From: Endozoicomonas elysicola
Lineage (GTDB): Bacteria > Pseudomonadota > Gammaproteobacteria > Pseudomonadales > Endozoicomonadaceae
Length of the DNA stretch: 64,000 bases
Reading direction: 5' to 3'
Assembly (NCBI RefSeq): GCF_000710775.1
Contig: NZ_JOJP01000001.1
Location: 3,880,780-3,944,779 of the forward strand
The notes beneath the pieces are model-generated. The model did not search any database, was not told the origin of the DNA, and saw only the letters and a program-made list of their open reading frames with translations. Below, piece after piece: positions 44,863 through 54,581 of the stretch. The position numbers were made by a program, and so were the translations under genes. Position 1 is the first letter of the stretch. The number at the start of each line of letters is the position of its first letter.

Positions 44863-46392
44863 TCAGTCTTTCTGGGTAACCCGAAGCACTTCTTCCAGAG
44901 TCGTTACCCCTTCAAGTACTTTTCTGCTTCCATCCTCACGTATGCCGGGGCTGTACTCACGAACATAGTCCGTAATCTCTTGCTCACCCTTGAGAGCATG
45001 AATCATCCGCCTGACCTGTTCATCAATAACAACCACTTCATAAATTCCAGTACGACCACGATAACCGCTAAAATTACAGGCTTTACACCCTTCAGCGTGA
45101 TAAAGCGTCACGCCCTCAGGAGAGCGGATACCCAACTGCTGACACTCTGCATCATCAGGACTGTAGGGAGACTTACACTCACTACACAGCACCCTGACCA
45201 GACGCTGAGCAACCACCCCGAGTAGACTGGAAGACATCAGAAAAGGTTCAATGCCCATGTCCTGCAGACGGGTCAGCGCCCCCACTGCTGTATTGGTATG
45301 CAGTGTTGAAAGCACCAGATGTCCGGTCAAACTTGCCTGAACCGCAATTTCAGCAGTTTCACGATCCCGGATCTCACCCACCATCACCACATCAGGGTCC
45401 TGTCGCAGGATAGCCCTAAGCCCTCGGGCAAAGGTCATATCAACTTTAGTATTGACCTGAGTCTGACCAATACCTTCCATGTGATATTCAATAGGATCTT
45501 CAACCGTGAGAATATTGCGGGTCTTGTCATTCAGAAGAGTAAGGCTGGCATAGAGAGAAGTCGTCTTACCGGAACCCGTTGGCCCCGTAACAAGAATAAT
45601 GCCATAAGGTTTTTTGAGCAGATATTCAATCTGTGAACGGTTTTGCTCCGTCATCCCCAGGTGCTTAAGCTCAAGACGACCGGCTGCCTTGTCGAGCAGC
45701 CTTAATACCACCCGCTCACCATTGCTGGAAGGCAATGTGGAAACCCGAACATCCACCTCCTTGCCAGCAACCCTGAGTGAGATACGACCATCCTGAGGTA
45801 CGCGTTTCTCAGCAATGTCCAGACGTGCCATAACCTTAATACGAGAAACCAATAATGACGCGATCGTTCTCTGGAGGGACAGTATTTCTCTTAAAACCCC
45901 ATCGATCCGAACTCGAACCACCAGTGTGGACTCAAAGGTTTCAATATGAACATCAGAGGCACCTTCCTTTATTGCCTCCGTCAGCAACGCATTAATGAGG
46001 CGAATAACCGGGGCATCATCACTTTGCTCAAGCAGATCTTCGGTAATCGGAACCGCATCAGCCAGACTGGTCAGATCCAGGTGATCACTGATTCCGGCAG
46101 CATTCTGCAATGCTTCCGAACTGTCATTGTGATAACAGTGAGCCAGCACCTCCGACAGTTTTTCGACATTGACCTTCTGATAAGCAGGAAATACTCCTGA
46201 AAAACGACTGATTTCAGCCAGCAGATCAGCGGGTGGTGTGTTGTGGAAATAAAGAGTGGCAACACCGTTATCATTTTCAATCAGAACTACACCATGCCTT
46301 TTGGCAAAGGTAAAAGGCAGTCTTGGTAAAACACTGGCTTCCCCCACAGCTTTATCCTCAGGGTCGTAGTCAGCGGTTAGCAAAGTAGCCAA
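44863..46392 (-). CDS. gspE: Type II secretion ATPase GspE
   Basis: Hexameric ATPase that powers pseudopilus assembly. N-terminal domains bind GspL. Walker A is GPTGSGKTT, the Asp box and Walker B follow ([19 protein letters not shown]), and a tetracysteine zinc site (CSECKSPY and [11 protein letters not shown]) sits near 395-440. 509 residues. First gene of the nine-gene minus-strand gsp operon. Confidence 0.95.
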   Translation of the reverse strand: MATLLTADYDPEDKAVGEASVLPRLPFTFAKRHGVVLIENDNGVATLYFHNTPPADLLAEISRFSGVFPAYQKVNVEKLSEVLAHCYHNDSSEALQNAAGISDHLDLTSLADAVPITEDLLEQSDDAPVIRLINALLTEAIKEGASDVHIETFESTLVVRVRIDGVLREILSLQRTIASLLVSRIKVMARLDIAEKRVPQDGRISLRVAGKEVDVRVSTLPSSNGERVVLRLLDKAAGRLELKHLGMTEQNRSQIEYLLKKPYGIILVTGPTGSGKTTSLYASLTLLNDKTRNILTVEDPIEYHMEGIGQTQVNTKVDMTFARGLRAILRQDPDVVMVGEIRDRETAEIAVQASLTGHLVLSTLHTNTAVGALTRLQDMGIEPFLMSSSLLGVVAQRLVRVLCSECKSPYSPDDAECQQLGIRSPEGVTLYHAEGCKACNFSGYRGRTGIYEVVVIDEQVRRMIHALKGEQEITDYVREYSPGIREDGSRKVLEGVTTLEEVLRVTQKD

Positions 46393-46683
46393 TATCCATA
46401 ACTCCTTAAATCAAAAGGGAAGCATCTGCCATTTCTGGTTAATTATTTCCTGACAGATCAATAAATATAAACTCGTTTTATTGGCATCACATCCAGAACA
46501 TCAGAAACAGTCTGGAGCATTATTCCTATTTTACAAACGGGAAAAGCATAATTTTTAACTGATAATCCTAAAAAAATGTAAAGTTTTTTTTGGGAAAACT
46601 TATTTCTTTAAAAAACAAGACTCTTATGCTTTTATTTAGACTAAAGAATAGCCTATTAATCCCATTCGTTAACTTCAGAAGAG
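46393..46683. promoter_or_regulatory. Divergent control region between gspE and gspC
   Basis: A 291-bp, strongly A+T-rich gap separates the two gsp operons, which are transcribed away from each other, so both promoters must lie here. I see several AT-rich -10-like hexamers but no site I would single out. Confidence 0.5.
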
Positions 46684-46689
46684 ATGATC

Positions 46690-47349
46690 ATGACATCAGT
46701 GGTTCCCACCACATTTCTACAATGGGGGCATAAAAATAATCGGAAGCTCATGATTCTGATAATTTTATTGGCCATGCTCCTGAGCATTGCGACTCAGACA
46801 TTTAATTTTTATCAGATAATCAATAGAGAAACATTACTAGGCACTGGTATAAACAAAGCCGACAAAAACAAAACAACAGTGTCACAAACATCAACGATCA
46901 GGAATGAGGACTTTGATCTACTTTTTGGTTTTAATGACAGTCAGGAAATAACTCAAAACAATAAAGAAATTCCTGTTACAAAGATGAACCTGATTCTTAG
47001 AGGCGCACTCTCAGGAATTGAAAACAAAAAGTACGCTAGTGCGATTATTCAGATATCGAATCAGGACAAGCTTTATGAAATTGGTGACGCACTTCCCGGA
47101 GGCGCAATTTTGAATCAGGTTTATTCTGATCATATTGTCATTAAACGGGGCAACCAGCTTGAGAAACTATACTTTCCAGAAACAGCCAGAGATTCCAGAA
47201 CGTTTCAGGAGTTCCGGCCTGTTTCGGAAGAGCTCCCCGAGTCAATGGAACAGCGCCCGGGTAACCATGATTACCCGGATGACATGTCTCTTGAACAGCG
47301 AATGCAGGATCTCCGGGAAAAGCTGCAGGAAGCCAGTCAGGAACTGTAA
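46690..47349 (+). CDS. gspC: Type II secretion inner-membrane protein GspC
   Basis: Connects the inner-membrane platform to the GspD secretin. One membrane helix (about 20-38) precedes a periplasmic linker and the homology-region domain (KMNLILRGALSGIENKKYAS through GDALPGGAILNQVYSDHIVI). It lacks the C-terminal PDZ domain of many GspC proteins and ends in a short charged helix (EQRMQDLREKLQEA), as in the XcpP layout. ATG 46690 has AGAG upstream; ATG 46684 is an alternative. Confidence 0.88.
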   Translation: MTSVVPTTFLQWGHKNNRKLMILIILLAMLLSIATQTFNFYQIINRETLLGTGINKADKNKTTVSQTSTIRNEDFDLLFGFNDSQEITQNNKEIPVTKMNLILRGALSGIENKKYASAIIQISNQDKLYEIGDALPGGAILNQVYSDHIVIKRGNQLEKLYFPETARDSRTFQEFRPVSEELPESMEQRPGNHDYPDDMSLEQRMQDLREKLQEASQEL

Positions 47350-47387
47350 CTACAAAAATGACAAACTGCTGAGTTAATGGTCATAAC

Positions 47388-49484
47388 ATGAACACCAGAG
47401 CGCTATTCTTTTTACCATACCCTCTCTACTTGTTATCGATGAGAGCTATCCCCCTGCTGCTACTGCTGCTGACAGCCACGCAGTTGTTTGCCAACGGAGC
47501 TAGAACCGGTTTACAGCCTGCCACCACAGCAAATAATGCTGTACAGCTACCTGACGATAAGCTCTGGACCCTGAACCAGCAAAATTCAGACATTCGTGAA
47601 TTTATTGTACAGGTTGCCAAAATCACCGGGGAGACGTTTGTCATCGACCCCCGCATTAAAGGTGGCAATACGGTTACTGTTATTTCGAGCAAACCACTAA
47701 CTCGAGATGAAGTCTACGATGTGTTTCTGGAAGTACTCACTGCCAATGGATATACCATCATTCCAAAGGCTGATGGCCGCATTATTAATGTTGTGCCCAC
47801 CACCATGGCAAAAACCAGCAGTACCGGTGAAGCTAAAAAGCCTATTGATGGTGTGATGACCACCAAGGTTATCGACCTGCACAGCGTGTCTGCTGTTGAA
47901 GTAATCCCGATCATCCGTCCCCTGATCGCCCAATACGGTCATGCCGCTGCTTCTGCATCCAGTAATGCTGTGATTGTCAGCGACCTTGCTGATAATGTTG
48001 AACGCATAACCAAACTGGTACGAGAGCTGGATGATGCTGGAAATAACGACTATGAAGTGATTCAGCTTAAACACGCCTGGGTTGGTGATGTATCAAAAAT
48101 CATCTCCGATACGCTGGTCACCGGTAAAGGGCAGCTACCCAGTGGTCTTCAGGTCATCGCAGATGAGCGTAGTAATCGTCTGGTTGTTAAAGGAAACGCC
48201 AGTAAGCGGGCGCGGGTTAGAAAACTGGCAGACACTCTGGACAAAGAAGGCATTCGAAAATCAACCACCAAAGTCATGTTCCTGAGCTTTGCCGACGCTA
48301 AGAATATTGCTGAAATTCTTTCTGAAGCATCAGGGATTATCCAGGACAGCCAAGGAAAGAAAGCATCCTCAACCCAATCTTCACCCTCCTCAGGTTCAGC
48401 ACCACCAACAGCACCATCAAGCCCGTCATCCAGAACATCTGCCACTAAATCAGGTACTAAAAGCAAGTCTGCAGCGACCACTGCATTTGTTAAAGCAGAT
48501 GAAACGCAGAATGCGCTGGTTATGATTGCCGATCCTGAAACGCTTCAGGAAATGGAAAAAATCGTCAGACAGCTCGATGTCCCAAGGGCCCAGGTTCTGT
48601 TGGAAGCGGTAATTGTAGAAGTATCCGGTGGGATTAATGATGCGCTGGGCGTTCAATGGGGCATTGATGGGACAGACACAATCCGCAGTACAGCAACCAG
48701 TTCGGATACTGGCAACAGCGTGAAAAGCAGTATCACCGGACATATTCTCGAAAACTCTGGCATTGCCCTCGGTTCACTGGCGCTTCGAGCAGATAACTTT
48801 GGTGTTCTTGTCAGTGCTTTAAGCTCAAAATCCAACAATAATATCCTCTCTACCCCTAGTATGCTGACCCTCGATAATGAAGAGGCAGAGCTTATCATCG
48901 GAAAAAATATTCCCATAAAAACCGGTTCATATCAGACATCATCCAGTGGTAACAGCAACAACCCTTTCACAACAACAGAACGCAAAGATGTGGGCTTAAA
49001 ACTCAAGATTACTCCTCATATCAATGAAGGGAACAGTCTGAGGCTAACACTGGAGCAGGAGGTCTCTTCTCTCGATGTTGGTACTACCAAACAGCTCCTT
49101 GGCTCTGATAGCGATGACCTGTTGTTCAATACTCGCTCCCTGAAGACGGCTGTACTGGTCGATGATGGACAGACCGTCGTTATTGGCGGGTTGATTGAAG
49201 ATATCAAGTCTAAAAGCAGGAAAAAAGTTCCACTGCTAGGAGACATTCCCATTTTTGGCAACCTATTCCGTTATAATCAAACCGGCGATGAGAAAAAGAA
49301 CCTGATGTTGTTTATTAGGCCTACCATCATGCGCAATTCTGAAACATTGGTAAAAGCGACGCAAGACCGATTTACAAAGCTCAAGCTCATCGGCAATGGT
49401 AACGCTGGAAAGTCTATTAATCTCCCGGATAGACCCGAAGAGTTGTTCAACACAGAAACTTATGATCTTAGAAATAAAAACTGA
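47388..49484 (+). CDS. gspD: Type II secretion outer-membrane secretin GspD
   Basis: Forms the outer-membrane channel. After a signal peptide come periplasmic domains N0-N3 (NIREF-like NSDIREFIVQVAKITGETF at N0; VIPIIRPLIAQYGHAAAS in N1), with a Ser/Thr/Pro-rich insertion in N3 (about 328-365). The secretin domain follows (VLLEAVIVEVSGG, VPLLGDIPIFGNLFR), then a short S-domain. 698 residues. Start ambiguous: ATG 47388 or ATG 47439, the latter giving a more usual signal peptide. No pilotin gene is adjacent. Confidence 0.94.
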   Translation: MNTRALFFLPYPLYLLSMRAIPLLLLLLTATQLFANGARTGLQPATTANNAVQLPDDKLWTLNQQNSDIREFIVQVAKITGETFVIDPRIKGGNTVTVISSKPLTRDEVYDVFLEVLTANGYTIIPKADGRIINVVPTTMAKTSSTGEAKKPIDGVMTTKVIDLHSVSAVEVIPIIRPLIAQYGHAAASASSNAVIVSDLADNVERITKLVRELDDAGNNDYEVIQLKHAWVGDVSKIISDTLVTGKGQLPSGLQVIADERSNRLVVKGNASKRARVRKLADTLDKEGIRKSTTKVMFLSFADAKNIAEILSEASGIIQDSQGKKASSTQSSPSSGSAPPTAPSSPSSRTSATKSGTKSKSAATTAFVKADETQNALVMIADPETLQEMEKIVRQLDVPRAQVLLEAVIVEVSGGINDALGVQWGIDGTDTIRSTATSSDTGNSVKSSITGHILENSGIALGSLALRADNFGVLVSALSSKSNNNILSTPSMLTLDNEEAELIIGKNIPIKTGSYQTSSSGNSNNPFTTTERKDVGLKLKITPHINEGNSLRLTLEQEVSSLDVGTTKQLLGSDSDDLLFNTRSLKTAVLVDDGQTVVIGGLIEDIKSKSRKKVPLLGDIPIFGNLFRYNQTGDEKKNLMLFIRPTIMRNSETLVKATQDRFTKLKLIGNGNAGKSINLPDRPEELFNTETYDLRNKN

Positions 49485-49504
49485 ATTATTTATCACTACA
49501 AAAC

Positions 49505-49549
49505 CAGTAATAAAAACCCCCAATGAATAACTGGGGCTTTTTATTACTG
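49505..49549. terminator. Bidirectional terminator between gspD and the prenyltransferase gene
   Basis: 12-bp outer arms (CAGTAATAAAAA / TTTTTATTACTG), one C-C mismatch and an inner CCCCA/TGGGG stem with a 9-nt loop. A and T tracts on both sides suit the two convergent genes. Confidence 0.85.
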
Positions 49550-49589
49550 TCTTAAAGGAAAGAAGCTTCACTCCCTCCTTATACAATGC

Positions 49590-50486
49590 TCACAATACAA
49601 TAGACAGAATGAAGCCTAAACCAAAAATGATAAAGAACCGCCCCGTGAGCGGGGGTAGCCGAACTATCTCGGCATCGCCTGATTGATTCGAAAGAAGTTT
49701 GAGAGGCTGAATAGCAAAAGGCAGGGAAATCAGTAGGTATAGAGGGTTATCCAGCTCCCCCAAATGGTAAAGGACAAAACTGAGTGGAAACACTGCCAGC
49801 AACAGAATAGCATACAGCCATTTCGCTTTAATCAACCCTATACGAACGGTCAAAGTTCTAATGTTGTGATTAATATCATCCAGGTAATCACGAATCTCAT
49901 TTGAGAGGATCAGTGCCGAGGCCAGCAGGCTTACGGGTATGGATATCCAGACAACCTCATTACTCCATACCCCACCCACTGCATAATAAGCTCCACTGAC
50001 CATTAATACCCCGGTGAACAGGAATACGGCTGGAACTCCCCACCCTCTCTGCTTGTAATTCACGGGTTCACCGGTGTAAAAATACCCCCCAATCACACCA
50101 AAGATACCAAGCACAAGCAATTGCCAGCCAATCTCTTTAACCAACCACAACCCCATCAAACATGCTATAAAAGAAAAAACACCAGCAAGCACAAAGTTCA
50201 ATCTAATCTGTTGAATCACCTGACTGGCAAGCTCTCCGGACTGCTTGCGCCAAAGGGTGATATCCGCATGGTCATTGGCCAGGTTACAGGCAGCCTGAAG
50301 CAGTAATCCCGCCAGAATAACCAGCAATGCCCGAAGTCCGTTGCCATTACCTTGCTGATAGGCCAGAACCACACCCAAACCACAGGTCACCAGGGCAACC
50401 GAGTAGGAAAAGGGTCTGAGGGCTCTGACAAGTCGATACTTGTCTGGATTCAAATCAAGTGTATCCACCGGCAGGCTCCTGAGCAA
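49590..50486 (-). CDS. UbiA-family prenyltransferase, probably MenA-like
   Basis: Integral membrane prenyltransferase with about eight to nine hydrophobic helices. The two Asp-rich Mg-diphosphate motifs are NLANDHAD (about 66-73) and NEIRDYLDD (about 195-203). The pattern and the RALRPFSYSVAL start fit MenA (1,4-dihydroxy-2-naphthoate polyprenyltransferase) better than UbiA (4-hydroxybenzoate), but no other menaquinone gene is nearby, so the acceptor substrate is uncertain. Start at ATG 50486. Single gene, convergent with gspD. Confidence 0.78.
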   Translation of the reverse strand: MLRSLPVDTLDLNPDKYRLVRALRPFSYSVALVTCGLGVVLAYQQGNGNGLRALLVILAGLLLQAACNLANDHADITLWRKQSGELASQVIQQIRLNFVLAGVFSFIACLMGLWLVKEIGWQLLVLGIFGVIGGYFYTGEPVNYKQRGWGVPAVFLFTGVLMVSGAYYAVGGVWSNEVVWISIPVSLLASALILSNEIRDYLDDINHNIRTLTVRIGLIKAKWLYAILLLAVFPLSFVLYHLGELDNPLYLLISLPFAIQPLKLLSNQSGDAEIVRLPPLTGRFFIIFGLGFILSIVL

Positions 50487-50773
50487 AAGCAGGGAGGATA
50501 TTTAAAATTCATGGTGGTTGCTATAGCAAGAAACCGATTTAGCAAATAAAAAGTAAAAATGATGGAGTGACGACTATGAAGAGGCAAGAGTTTGTCTAGA
50601 AAAGTCCACTGTACTCGATCACTTATCTATCTGGTGTTTTTCATGATGCATAACTTTATATTCAAGATATAACGATCTCTGAAAAATCGTCGATAGCACT
50701 ACTAGTTTAAAAACAACAAAAGTGTTCATACAAAACAACCGATAGAAAAATTTAGCACAGGTTTGAAACATTC

Positions 50774-51113
50774 ATGAAACTACAACAAGGAAAAATGGTA
50801 ATAGAGGAATATCATGATTTGAAAACCAAATTTCAAGATATGGAGAACAGATTTATTGTAAAAAAAATCAGACAATAAATTTCAAATGTTTAAAAAGTGG
50901 TGCAACCGTAAAATTTCAAATGCCGAATATTTAAAACTAGGTGAATCCTGCTTGAAGTCGATGGAGTCAGTTTACAAGGATATGTATCGGACAAACAGCA
51001 AGCCTGCAGAGAATATGAATATAAGCAGAGCTGACGAAATCAGAAACTTTATAGAGGATACAGAAAAAAGAATGGCCAACCCCTTCATAGGAAAAGATCC
51101 TCAGTCAGAATGA
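50774..51113 (+). pseudogene. Small ORF split by a poly-A run, hypothetical (possible frameshift)
   Basis: Two adjacent frames read as one protein if one A is removed from the eight-A run at 50860-50867. The first, 50774-50878, gives 34 residues (MKLQQGKMVIEEYHDL). The second, 50886-51113, gives 75 residues (MFKKWCNRKISNAEYLKLGE). Joined product about 111 residues, charged and helical, with no recognised family. Explanations are a real frameshift, transcriptional or translational slippage, a sequencing error, or only the second ORF being a gene. Confidence 0.45.
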
Positions 51114-51639
51114 TCAGTAGAGCCTAACCTACACTCCATCCCTTTACCATAGTTGCAGGCCAAGCCAAACAGCACCTAAATTAAAGGCCACAAGTGATCT
51201 AGGTAAACGAATAATCTAAAATATCTGTGAGTTAAATACTTATCTCAACACCTATCATACGTACCCATAGCAAGCTCCTAGCAACAAAAGGGAAAGGGAT
51301 TTCTATTTCACACTGATTTCACGAAAATAAACCAGTTTGCTCATCAAAAAAAAAAAATATTCTGTCTAACCTGACAACTAGTTGACGACTAAAAACTATA
51401 ATAATTAATAGCTTACGAATATGACATATTTTAATAATTTCTAGCTTACTTACTATGCATGAGAATTCATCCTACAAACTAAGATAAAGAATACTGCTAT
51501 TTTATAAACTAGGATGCGGATAAAGTACAACACCCTCCCTACGACAATTCTTAATTTCGCAATCATAGCCCTATTCATAAACTCAAGTTATGACAGATAT
51601 GTATTAAAGGACATATAAGAAAAATTAAAGGAACTAAAA
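51114..51639. other. A+T-rich intergenic region upstream of the metalloprotease
   Basis: 526 bp without a credible ORF, with an A-run of about 12 near 51347-51358. It presumably carries the promoter of the secreted protease; no specific site stands out. The low GC contrasts with the gsp genes. Confidence 0.5.
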
Positions 51640-53601
51640 ATGAAGAGACTCTTATCGAAGATCCCGCTTATATGTCTTTTATTATCAGGATTAATTTTTC
51701 AGACAGCAGGTGCTGAAAACCTACCAGACACTTGCACCAATCAAAGTCCGTACACAGGGAATAGTCTTACTGATAATGATGCTGTTTGCCTATCAGGAAA
51801 AAACCCACACTACCTAAGCCTATATAACAGTAATGCAAGCAGCATAGCAATCACAACGAATCATGGCAGTGGTAACCTAAGCATTTATGCACGACAAGGC
51901 GAATGGCCAAAGCTTGATGGCTCTGATTATTTATCCACTAAAAGCGGCAACTCAGAATGCATAATCATAAACTATCCATCAAAAGGCTGGTTAAACATTA
52001 CCGTCAATGGGAATTACTCTAACGCCTCACTGGTTGTTGACTTCAATAGCAACCAATGTCGCCAGACTGCTGATAATACCAACACTAATACTAATACCAA
52101 CACTAATACTAATACTAATACTAATACCAACATGGCAGATCTCGAAATAGAATTCGTTCCTGGCACTGCTTTTGTTGCTTCAATTTCACATATGGATATT
52201 GAAACTGAAGAAGTAAAAAAGCATGGACGGTTTGGAGTTAATGGAAAATGGCAAGAAACACTACCTATAGGCACTCAAGTACTTGTTAGAGTTGATGGTT
52301 TTTTCCAAAATCATTGTTACTATTTTAATATGAAACAGGCTGGCTCAGGGCGAATTGCATTTTGGGGTGGAGCAAACCATTCGAAGTACTCTATCTCCGG
52401 GAATATTGTAGACAAGTCATCTATTATCAGGAAAAGAATAGGCTGGTTCAGCAGTTGCAAGCAGCCTGAAGCAGTCTGTTACAATATTGACAGTGATAGA
52501 GTGAGTGGTACAGATATAAGAACTTGCGGTTATCCATTTGAGTCAGCCCATATACTGGTGTATCCCGTCCATTTCGCAGATAAACGTCTGGACTGGCCTG
52601 ATATCGAAGGTGATCTTAGAAAAGTTAAAGAGTATTACCGCAAACAGTCCTATGGCAGATTTAATGTGACATGGGAAATAAAGCCAGAAACCTATATTAG
52701 CGAACGGACAGCTGATATCGACTGGACTAGATGGGGTGAGCTTAATAAAGAAATTGTAAGCAACTCTGGAGTAAGCTATCCACAGCCCGGCGGTAACAAA
52801 CTCATACTCTTTATAAGACCATTCCTGGGGCCTGGTTTAGGCTGGAACTCTACCGGCGGCGGTAAAGTAATGAGGATTTTTGATGGCCACAAAGGACCTG
52901 GTGTCATTGCCCATGAAATGGGGCATGCCATGGGTTTGCGTCATGCTAACTCTATAGAGACTGGAAAGCCCTCAAATCAAAACGCTATCGAAATAGACTC
53001 AGGCACCGTTATCGACGATCGTGATCCATGGGCAATTGGTTGTGCAGGCTGGAAAGGCTGCAATGATTACCTGGTGGAGTATGGAAGTCCTGACACCATG
53101 ATGGGGGGCGGGGCTCACGGGCTGGAAGAGTATAACCTGATTTATAAAAGCTTTTATAAAAATTGGATAGATAAGAATAACGATGTTCCTCTCATTACCC
53201 GCTCGGGTACCTATCGCATTTATTCCTTTGACCATGCTGTTAAAGGGCAGGGTCACATTGGACTCCGCCTTAAATCGGGAAATGGTAAATATACCTACTG
53301 GCTGGAATATAGAACCCGAGGACGCAATTTTGAAGATAATTCTAAAAGTGGCGTGCTGGTCAATGTGGAAGGGTACTTTGAAAAAGAAAAGGATCCCGAG
53401 TTCTGGAAAACCACCACATATATGCTGGACATGACACCAGGGTCTGTATCATACGGCTTGGATACCAGAGATGCAGCTCTGATGATTGGTAAGACTTATA
53501 GAGATTACTGGGGTAAGTTCAGGATAACGCCTCTCCGAAAAGGAGGACAGAGTAACTCAGGCTATGCCTGGATAGAAATAAAAGTGGAAATACTGAAGTG
53601 A
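51640..53601 (+). CDS. Secreted metzincin-type zinc metalloprotease (M6/M11-like)
   Basis: 653-residue secreted protein. Signal peptide at 1-25 (ending QTAGA), an N-terminal prepeptidase-like beta domain (about 30-142), then nine Asn-Thr units (146-163), a second beta domain (about 165-290) and the protease domain. The zinc site is HEMGHAMGLRH (His425, Glu426, His429, His435), the extended HExxHxxGxxH metzincin form, followed by a Met-turn candidate SPDTMMGGG. YYRKQSYGRFNV upstream resembles M6-type proteases. A C-terminal beta domain ends at 653. Placed 2 kb from gspCD, it is a plausible type II secretion substrate; cargo status is inferred. Confidence 0.85.
   Translation: MKRLLSKIPLICLLLSGLIFQTAGAENLPDTCTNQSPYTGNSLTDNDAVCLSGKNPHYLSLYNSNASSIAITTNHGSGNLSIYARQGEWPKLDGSDYLSTKSGNSECIIINYPSKGWLNITVNGNYSNASLVVDFNSNQCRQTADNTNTNTNTNTNTNTNTNTNMADLEIEFVPGTAFVASISHMDIETEEVKKHGRFGVNGKWQETLPIGTQVLVRVDGFFQNHCYYFNMKQAGSGRIAFWGGANHSKYSISGNIVDKSSIIRKRIGWFSSCKQPEAVCYNIDSDRVSGTDIRTCGYPFESAHILVYPVHFADKRLDWPDIEGDLRKVKEYYRKQSYGRFNVTWEIKPETYISERTADIDWTRWGELNKEIVSNSGVSYPQPGGNKLILFIRPFLGPGLGWNSTGGGKVMRIFDGHKGPGVIAHEMGHAMGLRHANSIETGKPSNQNAIEIDSGTVIDDRDPWAIGCAGWKGCNDYLVEYGSPDTMMGGGAHGLEEYNLIYKSFYKNWIDKNNDVPLITRSGTYRIYSFDHAVKGQGHIGLRLKSGNGKYTYWLEYRTRGRNFEDNSKSGVLVNVEGYFEKEKDPEFWKTTTYMLDMTPGSVSYGLDTRDAALMIGKTYRDYWGKFRITPLRKGGQSNSGYAWIEIKVEILK
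52075..52128 (+). repeat. In-frame hexanucleotide tandem repeat (9 units, Asn-Thr)
   Basis: Nine AAYACY units encode (NT)9 as a linker inside the metalloprotease. Units vary only at the third codon positions. Copy-number change would alter linker length by two residues per unit without shifting frame. Confidence 0.9.
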
Positions 53602-53654
53602 GGAAGTATTTCTTACAGACATTAACCACCCAGACTTAACTCAGAGGTTAGTAC

Positions 53655-53690
53655 AAGAAAAAAACCGGGGTCTCTCCCGGTTTTTTTCTT
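53655..53690. terminator. Bidirectional terminator between metalloprotease gene and sucD
   Basis: 15-bp perfect arms (AAGAAAAAAACCGGG / CCCGGTTTTTTTCTT) with a 6-nt loop, between convergent genes. Confidence 0.9.
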
Positions 53691-53708
53691 TGCGACTGAC
53701 CGCTTGTT

Positions 53709-54581
53709 TTACCAGCCGGTAATTTCTTTCAATGCTTCGCCAATATCAGCAAGGCTTCGAACCGTTTTAACACCTGCAGCTTCAAGAGCAGCAAACTTCT
53801 CATCTGCAGTACCCTTGCCACCAGCAATAATCGCACCAGCGTGGCCCATACGCTTGCCTGGAGGGGCTGTTACACCAGCAATGTAAGATACGACAGGCTT
53901 GGGTACATGGTCTTTGATGTAAGCAGCAGCTTCTTCTTCTGCAGAACCACCAATCTCACCAATCATCACAATGGCTTCAGTCTTATCATCATTCTGAAAC
54001 AGTTCAAGGATATCAATAAAGTTAGAGCCAGGAATTGGGTCACCACCGATACCAACACAGGTAGACTGACCAAAGCCATAGTCTGTGGTTTGCTTAACCG
54101 CTTCATAGGTCAGGGTACCGGAGCGGGAAACAATACCCACTTTGCCAGGCAGGTGAATATGGCCAGGCATGATACCGATCTTACACTCACCAGGCGTGAT
54201 AACACCCGGACAGTTTGGACCAACCAAGCGAACACCCAGCTCATCACACTTAACTTTGCATTCCAGCATATCCAGTGTTGGGATACCTTCGGTAATGCAG
54301 ACAATCAACTTGATACCAGCGTAGGCTGCTTCAAGAATAGAGTCCTTACAGAAAGGCGCAGGAACATAAATAACGGAAGCCTCGGCACCCGTGTTATCAA
54401 CCGCTTCAGCAACCGTATTGAATACCGGCAGTCCCAGATGAGTCTGGCCACCTTTACCAGGCGTTACACCACCCACCATTTGAGTGCCATAAGCAATGGC
54501 TTGCTCTGAGTGAAAGGTACCCTGAGCACCAGTGAATCCCTGGCAGATAACTTTAGTGTCTTTATTAATTAAAACGCTCAT
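53709..54581 (-). CDS. sucD: Succinyl-CoA synthetase alpha subunit SucD
   Basis: Binds CoA and carries the phosphohistidine intermediate in substrate-level phosphorylation. The CoA-binding Rossmann domain ([18 protein letters not shown]), [16 protein letters not shown] and the active-site His in [13 protein letters not shown] are intact. 290 residues, the family norm. Its ATG overlaps the sucC stop (TAATG). Last gene of the sdh-suc-lpd group. Confidence 0.97.
   Translation of the reverse strand: MSVLINKDTKVICQGFTGAQGTFHSEQAIAYGTQMVGGVTPGKGGQTHLGLPVFNTVAEAVDNTGAEASVIYVPAPFCKDSILEAAYAGIKLIVCITEGIPTLDMLECKVKCDELGVRLVGPNCPGVITPGECKIGIMPGHIHLPGKVGIVSRSGTLTYEAVKQTTDYGFGQSTCVGIGGDPIPGSNFIDILELFQNDDKTEAIVMIGEIGGSAEEEAAAYIKDHVPKPVVSYIAGVTAPPGKRMGHAGAIIAGGKGTADEKFAALEAAGVKTVRSLADIGEALKEITGW

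Noticed and set aside
52075-52128. Tandem repeat considered as a CRISPR-like or phase-variation tract
   Set aside because: The 6-nt units have no spacers and copy changes keep the frame, so it is a protein linker repeat, neither CRISPR nor an on/off switch.
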